Shown piece by piece: positions 1 through 8,776 of a DNA stretch of 35,691 nt; position 1 is the first letter of the stretch, and each line of letters opens with the position of its first letter. Both the position numbers and the translations under genes were made by a program. This DNA is from Burkholderiales bacterium. GTDB lineage: Bacteria; Pseudomonadota; Gammaproteobacteria; Burkholderiales; Burkholderiaceae_C. The DNA is taken from NCBI GenBank assembly GCA_030603635.1, contig JAUVXK010000017.1:1-35691 (forward strand), written 5' to 3'. The notes beneath the pieces were generated by a model that was given only the letters and a program-made list of their open reading frames with translations, did no database searches and was not told where the DNA came from.

Positions 1-669
1 CACCACGAGAACGAGATTGCCCAGAGCGAGGGCGCCACCGGCCAGCCGCTGGCCACGGTGTGGATGCACAACGGCTTCGTGCGAGTGGACAACGAGAAGA
101 TGTCCAAGAGCCTGGGCAACTTCTTCACCATCCGTGAAGTCCTGCAGAAGTACGATGCCGAAACGGTGCGCTTCTTCATCCTGCGTGCCCACTACCGCAG
201 CCCGCTGAATTACAGCGACGCGCATCTGGACGATGCCCGTGCCGCGCTCAAGCGCCTGTACACCGCCCTGGAAGCCGTGCCTGCAGCCCACGTGGCCATC
301 GACTGGGCCGAGCCGCATGCCGCTCGCTTCAGGACAGCGATGGATGAGGACTTCGGCACGCCCGAGGCCGTGGCCGTGCTGTTCGAGCTGGCCGGCGAGG
401 TCAACCGTACCCGATCCGACGCCCTGGCCGGACTGCTCAAGGCGCTGGGCGCGACCCTGGGCCTGTTGCAGGAAGACCCGAAGGCCTTCTTGCAGGCCGG
501 TGCCACGGGGGGGCTGGACGAGGCCGCCATCCTGGCGCAGATCGAGGCCCGTGCCACCGCCAAGGCAGCGAAGAACTGGGCCGAGGCGGATGCCATCCGC
601 CAGACCCTGCTGGCACAGGGCGTGGTGCTGAAGGACGGTCCCGCCGGTACCACCTGGGAACGGGTTTGA
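1..669 (+). CDS. cysS: Cysteinyl-tRNA synthetase, C-terminal part (5' end outside window)
   Basis: Class I aminoacyl-tRNA synthetase that charges tRNA-Cys in the cytosol. The reading frame is open from base 1 and stops with TGA at 667-669, so the start lies upstream of the window. The visible 222 residues begin with [10 protein letters not shown], part of the conserved zinc-site and catalytic region. The KMSKS ATP-binding loop follows at bases 97-111. After it come the helical DALR-like anticodon-side domain and the C-terminal segment [12 protein letters not shown] with [12 protein letters not shown], both typical of CysRS ends. The glycosylase gene starts 7 bases downstream, so the two are probably co-transcribed. 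Identification is firm; only the 5' end is missing. Confidence 0.97.
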   Translation, partial: HHENEIAQSEGATGQPLATVWMHNGFVRVDNEKMSKSLGNFFTIREVLQKYDAETVRFFILRAHYRSPLNYSDAHLDDARAALKRLYTALEAVPAAHVAIDWAEPHAARFRTAMDEDFGTPEAVAVLFELAGEVNRTRSDALAGLLKALGATLGLLQEDPKAFLQAGATGGLDEAAILAQIEARATAKAAKNWAEADAIRQTLLAQGVVLKDGPAGTTWERV

Positions 670-676
670 ACCACCC

Positions 677-1303
677 ATGACCGTCCTTGCTCCTCCCTAC
701 TGGGCCGACGCCTGCGACCACCTCATGCAGCGCGACCGCGTGATGAACAAGCTCATCCCGCAGTTTCCCAATGCCTGCCTGCAGTCGCGCGGCGACCCGT
801 TCACCACGCTGGCTCGTAGCGTCATCGGACAGCAGATTTCCGTGAAAGCCGCGCAGGCCGTCTGGGACCGTTTTGCCGCCCTCATGCCGTGCATGGAGCC
901 GGCGCAGCTGCTGCGCCTGAAGGTGGACGATATGCGCGCCGCCGGTCTGAGCGCGCGCAAGGTCGAGTACCTGGTGGATCTGGCGCTGCATTTCGACAAC
1001 GGCATCCTGGACCCCGAGGCGTGGCATGGCATGGACGACGAGACCATCATCAAACAGCTGGTCGCCATCCGTGGCATCGGTCGCTGGACGGCCGAGATGT
1101 TTCTCATCTTCTACCTGATGCGACCCAACGTGCTCCCACTCGACGACGTCGGGCTGATCCGGGGCATCAGTCAGAGTTATTTTTCGGGCGACCCCGTGAG
1201 CCGCAGTGATGCCCGCGAGGTGGCCGCTGCCTGGGCCCCCTACTGCAGCGTCGCGACTTGGTATATTTGGCGCTCGTTGGACCCGGTGCCGGTCGCCTAC
1301 TGA
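677..1303 (+). CDS. DNA-3-methyladenine glycosylase II (HhH-GPD family)
   Basis: Monofunctional base-excision-repair glycosylase that removes alkylated purines from DNA. The 208-residue protein has the compact AlkA/MAG catalytic core without the extra N-terminal domain of E. coli AlkA. The segment SVIGQQISVKAA at about residues 48-59 is typical of the family. A helix-hairpin-helix, LVAIRGIGRWTAEMF, lies at about 128-142. The conserved catalytic aspartate lies in LPLDDVGL (Asp156 or Asp157). The ATG start follows cysS by 7 bases. accA begins 38 bases downstream. The symbol alkA would fit loosely, but this short form is often left unnamed. Confidence 0.93.
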   Translation: MTVLAPPYWADACDHLMQRDRVMNKLIPQFPNACLQSRGDPFTTLARSVIGQQISVKAAQAVWDRFAALMPCMEPAQLLRLKVDDMRAAGLSARKVEYLVDLALHFDNGILDPEAWHGMDDETIIKQLVAIRGIGRWTAEMFLIFYLMRPNVLPLDDVGLIRGISQSYFSGDPVSRSDAREVAAAWAPYCSVATWYIWRSLDPVPVAY

Positions 1304-1341
1304 CCTGCCCGTGACACAGACAAGACCACAGGAGTCATACC

Positions 1342-2325
1342 TTGGCCAAGAAAACATTCCTGGATTTCGAGCAGCCCATTGCGGAGCTGGAGTCCAAAAT
1401 TGAAGAGCTGCGCTATGTCCAGACCGAGTCGGCTGTGGATATCTCTGAAGAGATCGAACAGCTCGGAAAGAAAAGCCAGCAGCTCACCAAAGACATCTAC
1501 AGCAACCTGACCCCCTGGCAGGTAACCAAGATCGCGCGCCACAGCGACCGGCCCTACACGCTGGACTACGTGCGCGAAATCTTCACCCACTTCGTGGAAC
1601 TGCACGGTGACCGCCATTTCGCCGACGACCTGAGCATTGTCGGCGGCCTGGCGCGTTTCAATGGCCAGCCCTGCATGGTGCTGGGGCACCAGAAAGGCCG
1701 CGACACCAAGGAACGCACCGCGCGCAACTTCGGCATGACGCGCCCCGAGGGCTACCGCAAGGCCCTGCGTCTGATGAAGCTGGCCGAGAAATTCAAGCTG
1801 CCGGTGTTCACCTTTGTGGACACGCCCGGTGCCTACCCTGGCATCGACGCCGAGGAGCGCGGACAGTCCGAGGCGATTGGCCGCAACATCTTCGAGATGG
1901 CGCAACTGGAGGTGCCGATCATCTCCACCATCATCGGTGAAGGCGGCTCGGGCGGGGCTCTGGCCATCGCCGTGGCCGACCAGGTGCTGATGCTGCAGTA
2001 TTCCGTGTATTCGGTGATCAGTCCGGAGGGCTGTGCCTCCATTCTGTGGAAGACCAGCGAGCGGGCGTCCGACGCCGCCGAGGCGCTGGGCATCACTGCG
2101 CACCGCCTGAAAGCGCTGGGCCTGGTGGACAAGATCGTCAACGAGCCCGTGGGGGGTGCGCACCGCGACCACAAGCAGATGGCCTCCTTCCTCAAGCGAG
2201 CACTGAACGACGCCTACCGCCAGGTGGCCGACCTCAAGCCCAAGGAGCTGCTGGAGCGCCGCCACGCGCGACTCAACAGCTACGGCCGCTTCAACGACAC
2301 CAAGGCCGACAGCCGCAAGGGCTGA
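1342..2325 (+). CDS. accA: Acetyl-CoA carboxylase carboxyltransferase subunit alpha
   Basis: Alpha subunit of the carboxyltransferase half of acetyl-CoA carboxylase, which with AccD moves the carboxyl group from biotin-BCCP to acetyl-CoA and makes malonyl-CoA for fatty acid synthesis. The 327-residue length is usual for proteobacterial AccA. The start is TTG at 1342, preceded by an AGGAG ribosome site at 1330-1334; no ATG gives a conserved N terminus. [13 protein letters not shown] and the coiled segment ESKIEELRY match the family start. Core motifs include TPGAYPG and [11 protein letters not shown] around residues 155-200. tilS starts 4 bases after the stop, implying coupled translation. Confidence 0.97.
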   Translation: MAKKTFLDFEQPIAELESKIEELRYVQTESAVDISEEIEQLGKKSQQLTKDIYSNLTPWQVTKIARHSDRPYTLDYVREIFTHFVELHGDRHFADDLSIVGGLARFNGQPCMVLGHQKGRDTKERTARNFGMTRPEGYRKALRLMKLAEKFKLPVFTFVDTPGAYPGIDAEERGQSEAIGRNIFEMAQLEVPIISTIIGEGGSGGALAIAVADQVLMLQYSVYSVISPEGCASILWKTSERASDAAEALGITAHRLKALGLVDKIVNEPVGGAHRDHKQMASFLKRALNDAYRQVADLKPKELLERRHARLNSYGRFNDTKADSRKG

Positions 2326-2329
2326 TGCC

Positions 2330-3361
2330 GTGGGCGTCGGCCCCGCGTCCATCGACTGGAGCCGTCACCCCGGACTGGCGGCCGTGAAACGCGTGGCGCC
2401 CCGGGTGCACGAGGCCCCGGTGGCGGTGGCCTTCAGCGGTGGGGCCGATTCGACGGCGCTGTTGCTGGCGGTCTGGCACCTGTGGCCGGACCGGGTCGTT
2501 GCCTTGCACGTGAACCACGGCCTGCAGGCCGCCGCGACGGACTTCGAACGGTACGTTCGGGATTTGTGCGCAGCCTTGGGGGTTCCGCTGCAGGTGGCCC
2601 GCCTGCAGATGGCCCTGGTCCCGGGTGACAGCGTGGAGGAAGTGGCCCGCGACGCCCGCTATCGGGCCCTCGCCGAACTGGCCGAGCAGGCCGGGGCAGC
2701 CGAGGTGTGGCTCGCCCAGCACCGGCACGACCAGGCCGAAACCCTGTTGCTTGCCCTGACCCGAGGGGCGGGATTGCCAGGCCTGGCGGGCATGCCCGCG
2801 CGACTGCAACGCCATGGCATGACCTTCGTGCGCCCATGGCTCGATGTTTCCGGCGATGCACTGCGTGTCTGGCTTCGAGAGCAGGGCATGCCTTGGGTGG
2901 AAGATCCCACCAACCGTGACCAGCGATACACCCGCAACCGCATTCGCCACCGTTTGCTCCCAGTGCTGGAAGACGCCTTTCCCGCCTATGCCCAGACCTT
3001 TGCCCGCAGTGCCCGCCATGCCGCGCAGGCGCAGGCCTTGCTGGAAGAGGTGGCGGAGGCGGATCTGGCAGCGGTGGGTTCACCGCCCGTGATCCAGCGG
3101 CTGCAGGCCCTGAGCGCGGCGCGACAGACGAATGTGTTGCGTCACTGGCTGCGCCAGGCGGGTGCCCGACAGGCCAGCGAGGCCCAACTCCAACAGGTAT
3201 TGCAGCAGATCGCGGCCTGCACCACGCGCGGTCATCGCATCCACCTGCGTGTCGGGCGGGGCTTTTTACGTCGACAGGGTGCGGTCCTGTCGTATCTGCC
3301 TGATGAACCAGGGCTGGTCGGGGCCCGGCCTGCCAGGGCCAGAACATCCGACAACTTATAA
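2330..3361 (+). CDS. tilS: tRNA(Ile)-lysidine synthetase
   Basis: ATP-dependent enzyme that converts cytidine 34 of the CAU-anticodon tRNA-Ile to lysidine, so that the tRNA reads AUA and carries isoleucine. The PP-loop SGGADS is at residues 36-41. Further N-type motifs are HRHDQAETLLL (131-141), DPTN (192-195) and RNRIRH (202-207), all in the TilS order. The C-terminal part is short and variable, as in other betaproteobacteria. The GTG start at 2330 lies 4 bases after accA. The last codons contain a perfect TATAAT that may be the lysC -10 box. Family assignment is firm. Confidence 0.95.
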   Translation: MGVGPASIDWSRHPGLAAVKRVAPRVHEAPVAVAFSGGADSTALLLAVWHLWPDRVVALHVNHGLQAAATDFERYVRDLCAALGVPLQVARLQMALVPGDSVEEVARDARYRALAELAEQAGAAEVWLAQHRHDQAETLLLALTRGAGLPGLAGMPARLQRHGMTFVRPWLDVSGDALRVWLREQGMPWVEDPTNRDQRYTRNRIRHRLLPVLEDAFPAYAQTFARSARHAAQAQALLEEVAEADLAAVGSPPVIQRLQALSAARQTNVLRHWLRQAGARQASEAQLQQVLQQIAACTTRGHRIHLRVGRGFLRRQGAVLSYLPDEPGLVGARPARARTSDNL

Positions 3362-3362
3362 T
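3357..3362 (+). promoter_or_regulatory. Putative -10 box for lysC
   Basis: A perfect TATAAT hexamer overlaps the tilS stop codon and lies about 67 bases before the lysC ATG. I see no good -35 hexamer at 16-18 bases upstream, so the call rests on the -10 box and its position alone. Confidence 0.35.
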
Positions 3363-3428
3363 CAAAAGCTTTGCGTCAGGTCGCCGGCGTCGCAAAAATG
3401 TCCTTATCCGGCGCATAACTGGTATTCA

Positions 3429-4712
3429 ATGGCACTGATCGTTCACAAATACGGCGGCACCAGCATGGGCTCGACCGAGCGCATCCGCAACGTCGCCAAA
3501 CGTGTCGCCAAGTGGCACCGTGCCGGTCACCAGATGGTGGTCGTGCCCAGCGCCATGAGCGGCGAAACCAACCGCCTGCTGGCCCTGGCCAAGGAAGTGG
3601 CCCCCGAAAAACCCGCCACCGCCTACTACCGCGAACTGGACCAGCTGGCCGCCACCGGCGAGCAGGCTTCGTCCGCGTTGCTGGCCATTGCCTTGCAGGC
3701 CGAAGGCCTGGAGGCGGTGAGCTTCTCGGGCTGGCAGGTGCCCGTGCGCACCAACGACGCCTACACCAAGGCCCGCATCGAATCGATCGACGACGCCCGC
3801 GTCAAGGGCGAACTGGCGGCGGGCAAGGTGGTCATCATCACCGGCTTCCAGGGCATCGACGCCGAAGGCAACGTGACCACGCTGGGCCGTGGGGGTTCGG
3901 ACACCTCTGCCGTGGCCGTGGCTGCGGCCATCGGCGCAGCCGAGTGCCTTATCTACACCGACGTGGACGGCGTCTACACCACCGACCCGCGCGTGGTGCC
4001 TGAAGCCCGTCGTCTGGAGCGTGTCAGCTTCGAGGAGATGCTGGAAATGGCCAGCATGGGCTCCAAGGTGCTGCAGATCCGCTCGGTGGAATTCGCGGGC
4101 AAGTACCGCGTGCCGATTCGCGTCCTGTCGAGCTTCACCTCGTGGGACATCGACCTGAATGAAGAAGCCCGCTCGGGCACCCTGATCACTTTTGAGGATG
4201 ACGAATCCATGGAACAAGCCGTCGTTTCCGGTATTGCCTTCAACCGCGATGAAGCCAAGATCACCGTGCTGGGCGTGCCCGACACCCCCGGCATCGCCTA
4301 CCAGATCCTGGGCGCCGTGGCCGACGCGAATGTGGAAGTGGATGTGATCATCCAGAACATCAGCAAGGACGGCAAGACCGACTTCAGCTTCACCGTTCAC
4401 CGCAACGACCTGGCCAAGACGCTGGACCTGCTCAAGACCCAGGTGGCGCCCAAACTGGGTGCCGCCGAGGTGGTGGGCGATGCCCGCATCTGCAAGGTCA
4501 GCATCGTGGGCATCGGCATGCGCAGCCATGTGGGTGTGGCCAGCCGCATGTTCCGTTGCCTGAGCGAGGAGGGCATCAACATCCAGATGATCTCCACCTC
4601 CGAAATCAAGACCTCGGTGGTGATCGACGAGAAGTACATGGAGCTGGCGGTGCGCGCGCTGCACCGTGAGTTCGATCTGGATCAGCCGGTGGACACGCTG
4701 GCTTCCAAGTAA
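3429..4712 (+). CDS. lysC: Aspartate kinase
   Basis: Phosphorylates aspartate, the first step toward lysine, threonine, methionine and diaminopimelate. The ATG at 3429 gives a 427-residue protein beginning MALIVHKYGGTSMGS. KYGGTS at 7-12 is the kinase signature and sits at the usual distance from the N terminus. An in-frame extension upstream reads into tilS and has no family resemblance, so I reject it. The kinase domain covers about 1-250. Two ACT regulatory domains follow; ITVLGVPDTPGIAYQIL and VSIVGIGMRSHVGVASRM mark them. This layout suggests feedback control by lysine and/or threonine, as is known for this family. tRNA-Ser follows 36 bases after the stop. Confidence 0.96.
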   Translation: MALIVHKYGGTSMGSTERIRNVAKRVAKWHRAGHQMVVVPSAMSGETNRLLALAKEVAPEKPATAYYRELDQLAATGEQASSALLAIALQAEGLEAVSFSGWQVPVRTNDAYTKARIESIDDARVKGELAAGKVVIITGFQGIDAEGNVTTLGRGGSDTSAVAVAAAIGAAECLIYTDVDGVYTTDPRVVPEARRLERVSFEEMLEMASMGSKVLQIRSVEFAGKYRVPIRVLSSFTSWDIDLNEEARSGTLITFEDDESMEQAVVSGIAFNRDEAKITVLGVPDTPGIAYQILGAVADANVEVDVIIQNISKDGKTDFSFTVHRNDLAKTLDLLKTQVAPKLGAAEVVGDARICKVSIVGIGMRSHVGVASRMFRCLSEEGINIQMISTSEIKTSVVIDEKYMELAVRALHREFDLDQPVDTLASK

Positions 4713-4732
4713 ATGCCCCGCTTTTTTTGAGG

Positions 4733-4738
4733 CATAAT
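4733..4738 (+). promoter_or_regulatory. Possible -10 box of the tRNA-Ser promoter
   Basis: CATAAT lies 11 bases before the first tRNA base, a suitable distance for a -10 box. No convincing -35 hexamer is visible about 17 bases upstream, so this is a weak call. Confidence 0.3.
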
Positions 4739-4748
4739 ACAAGGCTCC

Positions 4749-4841
4749 GGAGCGATGACCGAGTGGCCGAAGGTGCTCCCCTGCTAAGGGAGTATGGGGT
4801 GTAGAGCCTCATCGAGGGTTCGAATCCCTCTCGCTCCGCCA
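4749..4841 (+). tRNA. tRNA-Ser(GCT)
   Basis: The gene is 93 bases with an encoded CCA end. The acceptor stem GGAGCGA pairs with TCGCTCC. The anticodon stem CTCCC/GGGAG encloses the loop CTGCTAA with anticodon GCT at 4783-4785, which reads AGC and AGU. The long variable arm is typical of class II serine tRNAs. The T arm GAGGG-TTCGAAT-CCCTC is intact. A strong terminator starts 6 bases downstream. I see no integrase or duplicated tRNA 3' end beside it, so it does not appear to be an occupied integration site. Confidence 0.97.
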
Positions 4842-4846
4842 AGATC

Positions 4847-4877
4847 AAGCCCAAGCATTTTTGCTTGGGCTTTTTTC
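4847..4877 (+). terminator. Rho-independent terminator after tRNA-Ser
   Basis: The stem AAGCCCAAGC pairs with GCTTGGGCTT around the loop ATTTTT and runs into six T residues at 4871-4876. It ends the tRNA transcript. Its T tract touches the 3' end of the convergent transporter gene. Confidence 0.9.
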
Positions 4878-5801
4878 TTATGGGTTCTCGGGAGGTGGGT
4901 TTTTGCCTGCCATCGCCGTTCGGGATGGGGAGGGAAAACGGATCAGGTTCAGCATGTTGCCCGCCAGGATCAGGCCCACGCCCAGCACCGTGAACAGGTC
5001 CAACCCCTCTGAGTAAGCCAGCCAGCCGACCAGGGCGGTCAGCGGCACGCGCAGAAAATCCATCGGTACCACCACCGTGGCCTCTGCATGCTCCATGGCC
5101 CTGGCGAAGCAGTAATGCGAGTAGGTTCCGCAAAACGCCACCACCGCCACCCATCCCCAGACCTGCGCCGAAGGCCAATGCCAGACCATGAGCGCCGGGA
5201 CCAGCCCGATCGCGCTTTGTATCACCAGCATCCAGAAGATGATCACGACCGCTGCGTCGGTGCGGGTGAGGGACTTCACCAAGACGACCGAGATGGCGAA
5301 ACCCACTGCCGAGGCCAGCGCGATGAGCTGCCCAACGTCGAGTTCACCGCCGCCAGGGCGGACGATCACGGCCACGCCCACCAGCCCCAGCACCACCGCA
5401 AACCATTTCCGACCGCTCATGCGCTCACCCAGAAAGATCACCGCCAGGGCCGCCGACCAGATGGGCATGGTGAACTCGATCGACACCAACTGGGCGAGGG
5501 GGATCAGGGTCAGGGCCGCGAACCATCCGTATTGCGCGGCATAGTGAACGGCATTGCGCAGCATGTGCTGGGGCAGCCGCTGGGTCTGGACGGCGCCCAG
5601 ACCGCCGGCGGCGCGGATCAGTGGCCAGAGCATGATCATGCCGAGGGTGGAGCGCAGCAGCATGATCTGGAAGACCGTCAGTTCACGAGCGGCTTCTCGT
5701 CCGGCCACGGCGATGACGACCATGAGCGTCAGCCAGCCGGCCATCCAGACTGCGGCGCGGCCGACAGAGGCATTGGGAGGGGAGTGCATCGTCGGGAGCA
5801 T
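4878..5801 (-). CDS. EamA-family drug/metabolite transporter
   Basis: An inner-membrane protein of 307 residues with the length and hydrophobic pattern of a ten-helix DMT-superfamily permease, a duplicated EamA domain. Recognisable pieces are LRSTLGMIMLWPL in the first half and FLGERMSGRKWFAVVLGLVGVAVIV at the end of the first repeat. ALVGWLAYSEGLDLFTVLGVGLILAG lies at the equivalent place in the second. The substrate cannot be read from the sequence; relatives export amino acids, metabolites or drugs. ATG codons at 5801 and 5789 are both possible starts. The stop overlaps the end of the T tract of the tRNA-Ser terminator. It is convergent with the tRNA gene and stands alone. Confidence 0.88.
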   Translation of the reverse strand: MLPTMHSPPNASVGRAAVWMAGWLTLMVVIAVAGREAARELTVFQIMLLRSTLGMIMLWPLIRAAGGLGAVQTQRLPQHMLRNAVHYAAQYGWFAALTLIPLAQLVSIEFTMPIWSAALAVIFLGERMSGRKWFAVVLGLVGVAVIVRPGGGELDVGQLIALASAVGFAISVVLVKSLTRTDAAVVIIFWMLVIQSAIGLVPALMVWHWPSAQVWGWVAVVAFCGTYSHYCFARAMEHAEATVVVPMDFLRVPLTALVGWLAYSEGLDLFTVLGVGLILAGNMLNLIRFPSPSRTAMAGKNPPPENP

Positions 5802-5907
5802 AGCGGATCGGCTCGGGGGGAGTTCAGTCGATGGCGAGGCCCTGTCTCGCCGTCGCCAAATCTCACTGACGGATGCCCTGTTGCCCTATCTGGCGCAAAA
5901 TGATCGC

Positions 5908-6708
5908 ATGCGTCTTGCCCGTCAACGTGGTTTTTATGTGCCTCCGCTTGCCGTGCTCGTGATCACGCTCTGTGCCAGCGGGTGGGCCAGCGGCAATATG
6001 GGCGGGGTCCAGGCCCATGCGAACTGGTGGTCCGCCCCACGCCACTCGGCTGGTATCGCCCCCGATCCGTTAGAGCACCGCGACGAGGCCATCGTGCAGG
6101 TGTACGCCGCACGGACCTTTGGTTGGCGGGGCCGCTTCGCCGTGCACCCGTGGATCATCTACAAGCGCGCGGGTGAGGAAGGCTATACCCGCTACGAGGT
6201 GGTCGGCTGGCGTGCCCCCGATGTCGTGCAGCGTAACTACGCCGTGCCCGACGGGCTTTGGTACGGTGCCGTGCCGCAGGTGTTGGTCGAACACCGAGGT
6301 GCCACCGTAGAGGCCCTCATCGAGCGTATTGAGGCGGCCATCGCCCGTTACCCGTATGCCGACCAGTACCGCAGCTACCCCGGGCCCAACAGCAACACTT
6401 TTCTTGCCCACATCGGGCGTGAGGTGCCTGAACTCAAGCTGGACCTGCCGCCCACGGCCATAGGCAAGGATTTCAGACGCCTGACCGAGGTGGTGGGGCG
6501 CTCGACCACCGGCTCTGGCGTTCAGGTTTCTCTGCTCGGGCTGTTGGGTGTCAGCCTCGGTTGGGAGGAGGGCCTGGAGTTCAACCTGTTGGGACTCAAT
6601 TTCGGTGTCGACCTGATCCGGCCGGCGGTGCGACTCCCGCTGGTGGGGCGTCTGGGACTCGACGACCCTGCGCTCCATCAGGAAGAAGCGGGATCGCCCC
6701 TCCCTTGA
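5908..6708 (+). CDS. DUF3750 domain-containing protein
   Basis: Function unknown. The 266-residue protein from ATG 5908 begins with a hydrophobic stretch, PPLAVLVITLCASGWASG, that looks like a signal peptide or membrane anchor, so it is probably exported. The middle matches the DUF3750 pattern: AVHPWIIYKRAGEEGYTRYE followed by VVGWR at about residues 80-105, then PYADQYRSYPGPNSNTF at about 150-166. The conserved His, Trp, Tyr and the YPGPNSNTF segment recall a papain-like or permuted NlpC/P60 fold, but that is a guess. The longer upstream frame overlaps the divergent transporter and lacks similarity. The 3' end is 8 bases from the convergent yigZ gene. Confidence 0.82.
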   Translation: MRLARQRGFYVPPLAVLVITLCASGWASGNMGGVQAHANWWSAPRHSAGIAPDPLEHRDEAIVQVYAARTFGWRGRFAVHPWIIYKRAGEEGYTRYEVVGWRAPDVVQRNYAVPDGLWYGAVPQVLVEHRGATVEALIERIEAAIARYPYADQYRSYPGPNSNTFLAHIGREVPELKLDLPPTAIGKDFRRLTEVVGRSTTGSGVQVSLLGLLGVSLGWEEGLEFNLLGLNFGVDLIRPAVRLPLVGRLGLDDPALHQEEAGSPLP

Positions 6709-6716
6709 GCGGTCTT

Positions 6717-7301
6717 TCAACCAAGCCAAGCCAAGCGACCCTGGCTTCCTTCGTTCAGAGTGTTCACTACCTGGTGAGCCTGCGCCTGCGGGACGCGAAA
6801 GCGAAGACAGACTTCCTGTTCGTGAATCGTTTCAAGTAGGGTGGCGCCAGCCTGCTGCAGTTGGCGCCGGGCCCAGCCTTCGAGGGCATAGGGCAGGCTA
6901 CAGGTGAGGGTGGACAAAGCCTCCAGAGGGGTTTTTTCGGCATGGCGCAGTGCTTGGGCCACGGCGTCTGTGTAGGCGCGCAACAGTCCACCCGCCCCAA
7001 GCTTGACTCCACCGAAGTACCGGACCACGGTCGCCAGCACGTTGTCCAGTTCCTGGTGCCGCAGCACTTCAAGCATGGGGCGGCCAGCCGTGCCGCTGGG
7101 CTCACCGTCATCGACCGCTGCGGATTGACCACCTGCCATCAAGGCCCAGCAGACATGGGCTGCACCGGGATGCTGCGTGCGAAGCGATTGAACTATGGCC
7201 ATGGCTTCCGAGCGGTCGGTCACGCTTTGAACCGTCGCCAGAAACCGGCTTTTCTTGATCACCAGCTCGTGATGTACCGGGGCCTTAAGGGCATGGGGCA
7301 T
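6717..7301 (-). CDS. YigZ/IMPACT-family protein
   Basis: A conserved 194-residue protein of the YigZ (UPF0029, IMPACT N-terminal) family. The family signature is complete: DDGEPSGTAG at about 64-73 and YFGGVKLGAGGLLRAY at 95-110. A DUF1949-like alpha/beta domain makes up the C-terminal third. The biochemical role of bacterial YigZ is not settled; the eukaryotic relative IMPACT modulates translation control through GCN1. It lies directly downstream of tolC on the same strand, separated by a long inverted repeat, so it may be a separate transcript. Confidence 0.93.
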   Translation of the reverse strand: MPHALKAPVHHELVIKKSRFLATVQSVTDRSEAMAIVQSLRTQHPGAAHVCWALMAGGQSAAVDDGEPSGTAGRPMLEVLRHQELDNVLATVVRYFGGVKLGAGGLLRAYTDAVAQALRHAEKTPLEALSTLTCSLPYALEGWARRQLQQAGATLLETIHEQEVCLRFRVPQAQAHQVVNTLNEGSQGRLAWLG

Positions 7302-7312
7302 CGGTGGGGTCA

Positions 7313-7347
7313 GTCCTGACCCATGCCCAGAGGGGTATGGGCAGGAC
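7313..7347. repeat. Long inverted repeat between tolC and yigZ
   Basis: The left arm GTCCTG-A-CCCAT pairs with ATGGG-CAGGAC, an 11-bp stem with one bulged base and a 12-base loop that can pair further (GCCC with GGGG). It lies just after the tolC stop in the direction of transcription. There is no T run, so it could be an mRNA-stabilising hairpin or a factor-dependent terminator. Confidence 0.55.
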
Positions 7348-7356
7348 CTGCAAGGC

Positions 7357-8739
7357 TCAAGGCTTGAGCAGGGTGTTGATGGGCTGGAGGTCTTCGGCGC
7401 TGAGCACCCCGCTGGCCTGCCTCAACCGCAAGCCGCCGACAAGGACGTTGTAACGGGCTTTGGCCAGATCGGCCTTGGTCTGGAACAATTGGCTCTGGGC
7501 ATTGAGCACGTCGATGTTGATGCGCACACCGACCTGGTAGCCGAGCTGGTTCGCCTCCAGGGCGCTTTGGCTGGATGCCTCTGCCGCTTCAAGAGCCTTC
7601 ACCTGTCCCATGCCGGATACGACGCCGAAGTAAGCAGCCCGAGTCGTTTGGGCAATGGTGCGCTCTGCGGCATCGAGGTCGGCGCGTGCCCGGTCCTGCA
7701 GGGCGAGCGCTTCGGCGATGCGGTTCTGCACCGCGCCCCCCGTGTAGAGGGGCAGATTGAACTGGACACCTACCGTGGCATTGTTGTTGCGGGCATAGGT
7801 GCCGGTTTGGGTCGGGCCCCGGGCGATCTGGTACTGGGCCACGGCATCGAGGGTGGGCCCTTTCGCCGTTTCGGCGCGACGGGCTTCAAGTTGGGCAATT
7901 TCCAACGCGCTGCGGGCCTGACGCAGTTGCGGATGAACGGTTTCGGCACGCCCCACCCAGGCATCGGCGTCATCGGGCACAACGGCAGGCAGTGCACTGC
8001 CCTCGGCGAGACGCCAGGGTTGGGTGTTCCCGCGGCCGACCAGTTGATCCAGCGCGAGTCTCTTGACGCGCAGATCATTCTCGGCCGCGATTTCCTGGGC
8101 CGTGACGAGGTCGAAGCGTGCCTGGGCTTCGCGCGTGTCGGTGATGGTGGCCGTGCCGACCTCGAAGTTGCGCCGTGCGGCGGCCAACTGCTCGGATACG
8201 GCGGCTTTCTGGGCCTTGACGAAGGTCAGGTTGTCCTGCGCCGCGAGCACATCAAAGTAGGCCTGCGCGGTGCGCACGATCAGGTCCTGTTCTGCGCTCT
8301 GCAGCCGTGCCTGTGCGATCTCGAGCGATTGCTGCGCCTGCTCCAGCGCCAGGCGGTTGCCGGGACGGTACAGCGGATGCGAGGCGGACACGCCAATGTT
8401 CTGGCTGTTGGTGGTGCGGTCCTGACCCGCCAGGTTGCTGTCGGTGTGGGTCCAGCTGGCGCCAGCGCTCAGTCCGACGCTCGGCAGCACGCCCGCCCGT
8501 GCCTGCTCTGCCCGGGCCCGGTCGGCTTCGAACTGGGCTTGCGCAGCCAGGAACGTGGCGTCGAACCCCCTGGCCGCTTCGTACAGGTCTTTCAAGCTTT
8601 GGGCCTGTGCCGGCAGGGCAATCAGCGACACCGCCATGGCCACGGCGGACCACACCATGCCCATGGGCCGGTGCCCGACGCGGGTCGTGGCGCCGGAGAG
8701 GGGCTGGAGCTGGGTGTGAGCGGGCATGTAGGCGGTCAT
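7357..8739 (-). CDS. tolC: TolC-family outer-membrane efflux channel
   Basis: Outer-membrane component of type I secretion and tripartite efflux. It forms a trimeric beta-barrel with a long periplasmic alpha-helical tunnel. From ATG 8739 it has 460 residues, usual for TolC. The start is supported by AAGGA upstream; a longer frame runs back into the rhodanese gene. A signal peptide ends near AQA-QSLKDLYEAA at about residue 46; a second ATG at 8664 would give a more normal signal length. Two duplicated halves of long helices are visible, for example LEQAQQSLEIAQARLQSAEQ. The final segment LNAQSQLFQTKADLAKARY is diagnostic. It is the last gene of the pcm-like, rhodanese, tolC set. No pump gene is adjacent. 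Confidence 0.93.
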   Translation of the reverse strand: MTAYMPAHTQLQPLSGATTRVGHRPMGMVWSAVAMAVSLIALPAQAQSLKDLYEAARGFDATFLAAQAQFEADRARAEQARAGVLPSVGLSAGASWTHTDSNLAGQDRTTNSQNIGVSASHPLYRPGNRLALEQAQQSLEIAQARLQSAEQDLIVRTAQAYFDVLAAQDNLTFVKAQKAAVSEQLAAARRNFEVGTATITDTREAQARFDLVTAQEIAAENDLRVKRLALDQLVGRGNTQPWRLAEGSALPAVVPDDADAWVGRAETVHPQLRQARSALEIAQLEARRAETAKGPTLDAVAQYQIARGPTQTGTYARNNNATVGVQFNLPLYTGGAVQNRIAEALALQDRARADLDAAERTIAQTTRAAYFGVVSGMGQVKALEAAEASSQSALEANQLGYQVGVRINIDVLNAQSQLFQTKADLAKARYNVLVGGLRLRQASGVLSAEDLQPINTLLKP

Positions 8740-8776
8740 GGTGAGTCGTCCTTGGAGAGCAGGCGTGTGGCAGGGA

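Noticed and set aside
3132-3428. A 99-residue N-terminal extension of aspartate kinase
   Set aside because: It overlaps tilS in another frame and lies before the conserved kinase start MALIVHKYGGTS.
4713-4732. T run between lysC and tRNA-Ser as a lysC terminator
   Set aside because: There is no stem of useful length before the seven T residues.
4749-4841. tRNA-Ser as the attachment site of the island
   Set aside because: The integrase is more than 26 kb away and no repeated tRNA 3' end was seen beside it.
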